DNA of 6,023 nucleotides, taken from the NCBI GenBank assembly GCA_015485455.1, contig WFTN01000578.1, forward strand, positions 1 through 6,023, written 5' to 3'. This stretch comes from Planctomycetota bacterium. GTDB taxonomy: Bacteria > Planctomycetota > GCA-002687715 > DRQF01. The notes beneath the pieces were generated by a model. It was given only the letters and a program-made list of their open reading frames with translations. It made no database searches and was not told where the DNA came from. A program made the position numbers and the translations under genes. This document shows positions 4,641 through 6,023 of this stretch, piece by piece (position 1 is the first letter of the stretch; each line of letters begins with the position of its first letter).

Positions 4641-6023
4641 TCAAAGAATCCGTAGTTCTTTGCAGTTGCTCAGACCGTAGTTCAGGGAATTGAGACCTGG
4701 CGATAAGATGACGGTTTGGATAAAGACAGAGAGATTCATGCCAGCTGCGGCGAGCGGGATCACAAAACCAATGTTGGCGCCCCCGTATGGGAGTGTTGGT
4801 GCGATGCCAGCGGGGGATGAGGCAAAGAAGCCGAATCCGTCAATCAAAGGAAATAGGCCGACGCTTCCATCGTTTACCAGCCAAAAACCTTGAGGAGCCA
4901 TGTCACCTGGAATGACTTGCGATGCCAGAGGAGTGCCGGTTGCCTGGACTTGATACATCGAAGTGAATGGCTGTCCGTAAAGTGTACCGCCGGGGGACGA
5001 AAACTTAAGGGCTACATTGCTGCCAGCGGTGAGAGAGAAAACCCTTGTTGGGTTGAGGGAAAGAGCGCCATTGATTGTCACATCCGTCCAGAAGTCGACG
5101 GCATTTCCTGGATAGGCTGCGGGCTGCAAAGTTGCCGTCAGATTGATGAGAACAGAGATATCCGGGTTTCCATCCGAGCCAAAGACCAAGTCGGAGGATC
5201 CGTCGCCATCCAAGTCCTCGATTACCATGCTCCGGCATGTGCTGAAGCCTACTGGGATGTATTGGCCAGCCGAAATCGCTCCTGGGGCTGGGCAACTGCC
5301 GACGCTAAAGCAACCGGAACCATCATTTACGAACAGGGTAGCCCCCTGGGTGCTGATCGCGTTATTGGCGAGTACAACGTCCATGTCCCCATCGTTGTCA
5401 AGATCTGAAACATCGAGTTCTCGCGCAATCCAAATCCCGCTTGGTTCGTAGTATGTTTGCGAGATAAACAATCCGTTGCCGAAGTTCCGAAGGATCGTGA
5501 TGGCCTGATTATTTGACCCGGTAACAATGTCAAGTAACCCATTGCCATCGAAATCACCTGTTGCGATTTGTTTGACCCGAAATGCGACGAAGGACAGGGA
5601 AAACAGTGCTGGCGATAGTTGACTTCCAAAGCCGCCTAAACCATCATTCTTGATCGCGATCACTTCGTCGTCCATGTTCCAATTCGTATTAGCGCGGACG
5701 ATCAGAATGTCTGAGTCGCCGTCGCCATCGTAGTCCATGAAAGCCATTTCCTCTGGACCGCTGTAGAGATCTAAATCATAGACTTGGGAAGATGAAGCCG
5801 GGAAAGGGATACTGCCACCCTGATTCAAGAAGACTGTGAAGCCGGTCGCGTACTCTTCCAAGACGATGAGGTCTGGCAGTTGGTCGCCATTTACGTCTTC
5901 AAGGCCGACATCCTTAATTTCGCTGTTTCGAAGAGTGCCATTTCCGTCAAAGATGAGAGGGTTCGAGTTTTGAAGGTTTACCTCAGCGAAAATCCCGTTC
6001 CCATCACCATAGTAGACATGGAC
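4641..6023 (-). CDS. Secreted FG-GAP/VCBS repeat protein, C-terminal part (5'-truncated)
   Basis: The frame is open from the right window edge (6023) to TGA at 4643-4641, giving 460 visible residues; the N-terminus and any signal peptide lie outside. The TTG at 5861 is internal, because the repeat pattern continues upstream of it (VHVYYGDGNGIF and LEDVNGDQLPDLIV). Five Dx(D/N)xDxxxD-type calcium-binding loops occur at visible residues 43-51, 97-105, 157-165, 207-215 and 270-278, each followed by a hydrophobic strand such as DILIV or DIVTG. Spacing is 50-63 residues, as in FG-GAP/VCBS repeats that build an integrin-alpha-like beta-propeller. Intervening segments carry the usual 'FxNxGxGxF' turn (for example LFVNDGSGCF). 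After about residue 300 the calcium loops stop and a separate beta-rich, Gly/Pro/Ala-rich domain of about 160 residues begins (GNAVDFWTDVTING onward), ending in LNYGLSNCKELRIL. This tail recalls C-terminal domains of secreted planctomycete proteins, by memory of the pattern only. The likely location is extracellular or cell surface; the ligand is unknown. Confidence 0.85.
   Translation of the reverse strand, partial: VHVYYGDGNGIFAEVNLQNSNPLIFDGNGTLRNSEIKDVGLEDVNGDQLPDLIVLEEYATGFTVFLNQGGSIPFPASSSQVYDLDLYSGPEEMAFMDYDGDGDSDILIVRANTNWNMDDEVIAIKNDGLGGFGSQLSPALFSLSFVAFRVKQIATGDFDGNGLLDIVTGSNNQAITILRNFGNGLFISQTYYEPSGIWIARELDVSDLDNDGDMDVVLANNAISTQGATLFVNDGSGCFSVGSCPAPGAISAGQYIPVGFSTCRSMVIEDLDGDGSSDLVFGSDGNPDISVLINLTATLQPAAYPGNAVDFWTDVTINGALSLNPTRVFSLTAGSNVALKFSSPGGTLYGQPFTSMYQVQATGTPLASQVIPGDMAPQGFWLVNDGSVGLFPLIDGFGFFASSPAGIAPTLPYGGANIGFVIPLAAAGMNLSVFIQTVILSPGLNSLNYGLSNCKELRIL

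Noticed and set aside
5005..5629. Several open frames of about 100-170 codons on either strand within the FG-GAP gene
   Set aside because: They result from the repetitive Asp/Gly-rich coding sequence; only the frame with the regularly spaced calcium loops makes a recognisable protein.

Overview
This 6,023-base window reads as an ordinary stretch of bacterial chromosome with five protein genes, two of them cut by the window edges. I found no rRNA, convincing tRNA, CRISPR array, insertion sequence or phage gene. The protein set suggests a Gram-negative, heterotrophic, probably aquatic bacterium, with Planctomycetota the best guess. The pointers are a von Willebrand factor A protein with a YfbK-type C-terminus, paired lipoproteins for carbohydrate handling (GHL10-like and CBM9-like), and a secreted FG-GAP/VCBS protein whose C-terminal domain resembles those of marine planctomycetes. 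This taxonomic call is inference from family resemblance, not from a marker gene.

Layout. Bases 2-382 (+) are the 3' end of the VWA-domain gene. A 15-bp perfect hairpin at 400-433 separates it from a convergent two-gene minus-strand operon. That operon is transcribed from about 2680 down to 447: first a GHL10/DUF187-type glycosidase-like lipoprotein (2680-1541), then a CBM9-like lipoprotein (1544-447), joined by an ATGA stop/start overlap. A 187-bp divergent intergenic region (2681-2867), unusually rich in palindromes, separates the operon from a SulP-family anion transporter with a C-terminal STAS domain (2868-4433, +). A 207-bp convergent spacer with a hairpin (4600-4623) follows. The rest (4641-6023, -) is the C-terminal 460 codons of a secreted FG-GAP/VCBS repeat protein with five calcium-loop motifs.

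How the parts may work together. The two lipoproteins are very likely co-translated and probably act as a surface or periplasmic pair on a polysaccharide or glycan, one as TIM-barrel enzyme and one as beta-sandwich binding protein. The SulP transporter is divergently transcribed and could share regulation through the palindromic intergenic region, but nothing in the sequence proves a functional link. The VWA and FG-GAP genes look like independent transcription units.

The most notable observations are a possible leaderless promoter for the lipoprotein operon (TTGACG, 17 bp, TAATCT, with the predicted transcript start on the A of the ATG), the coupled enzyme-binder lipoprotein pair, and the cluster of palindromes in the divergent control region. 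None of these amounts to a demonstrably new system.
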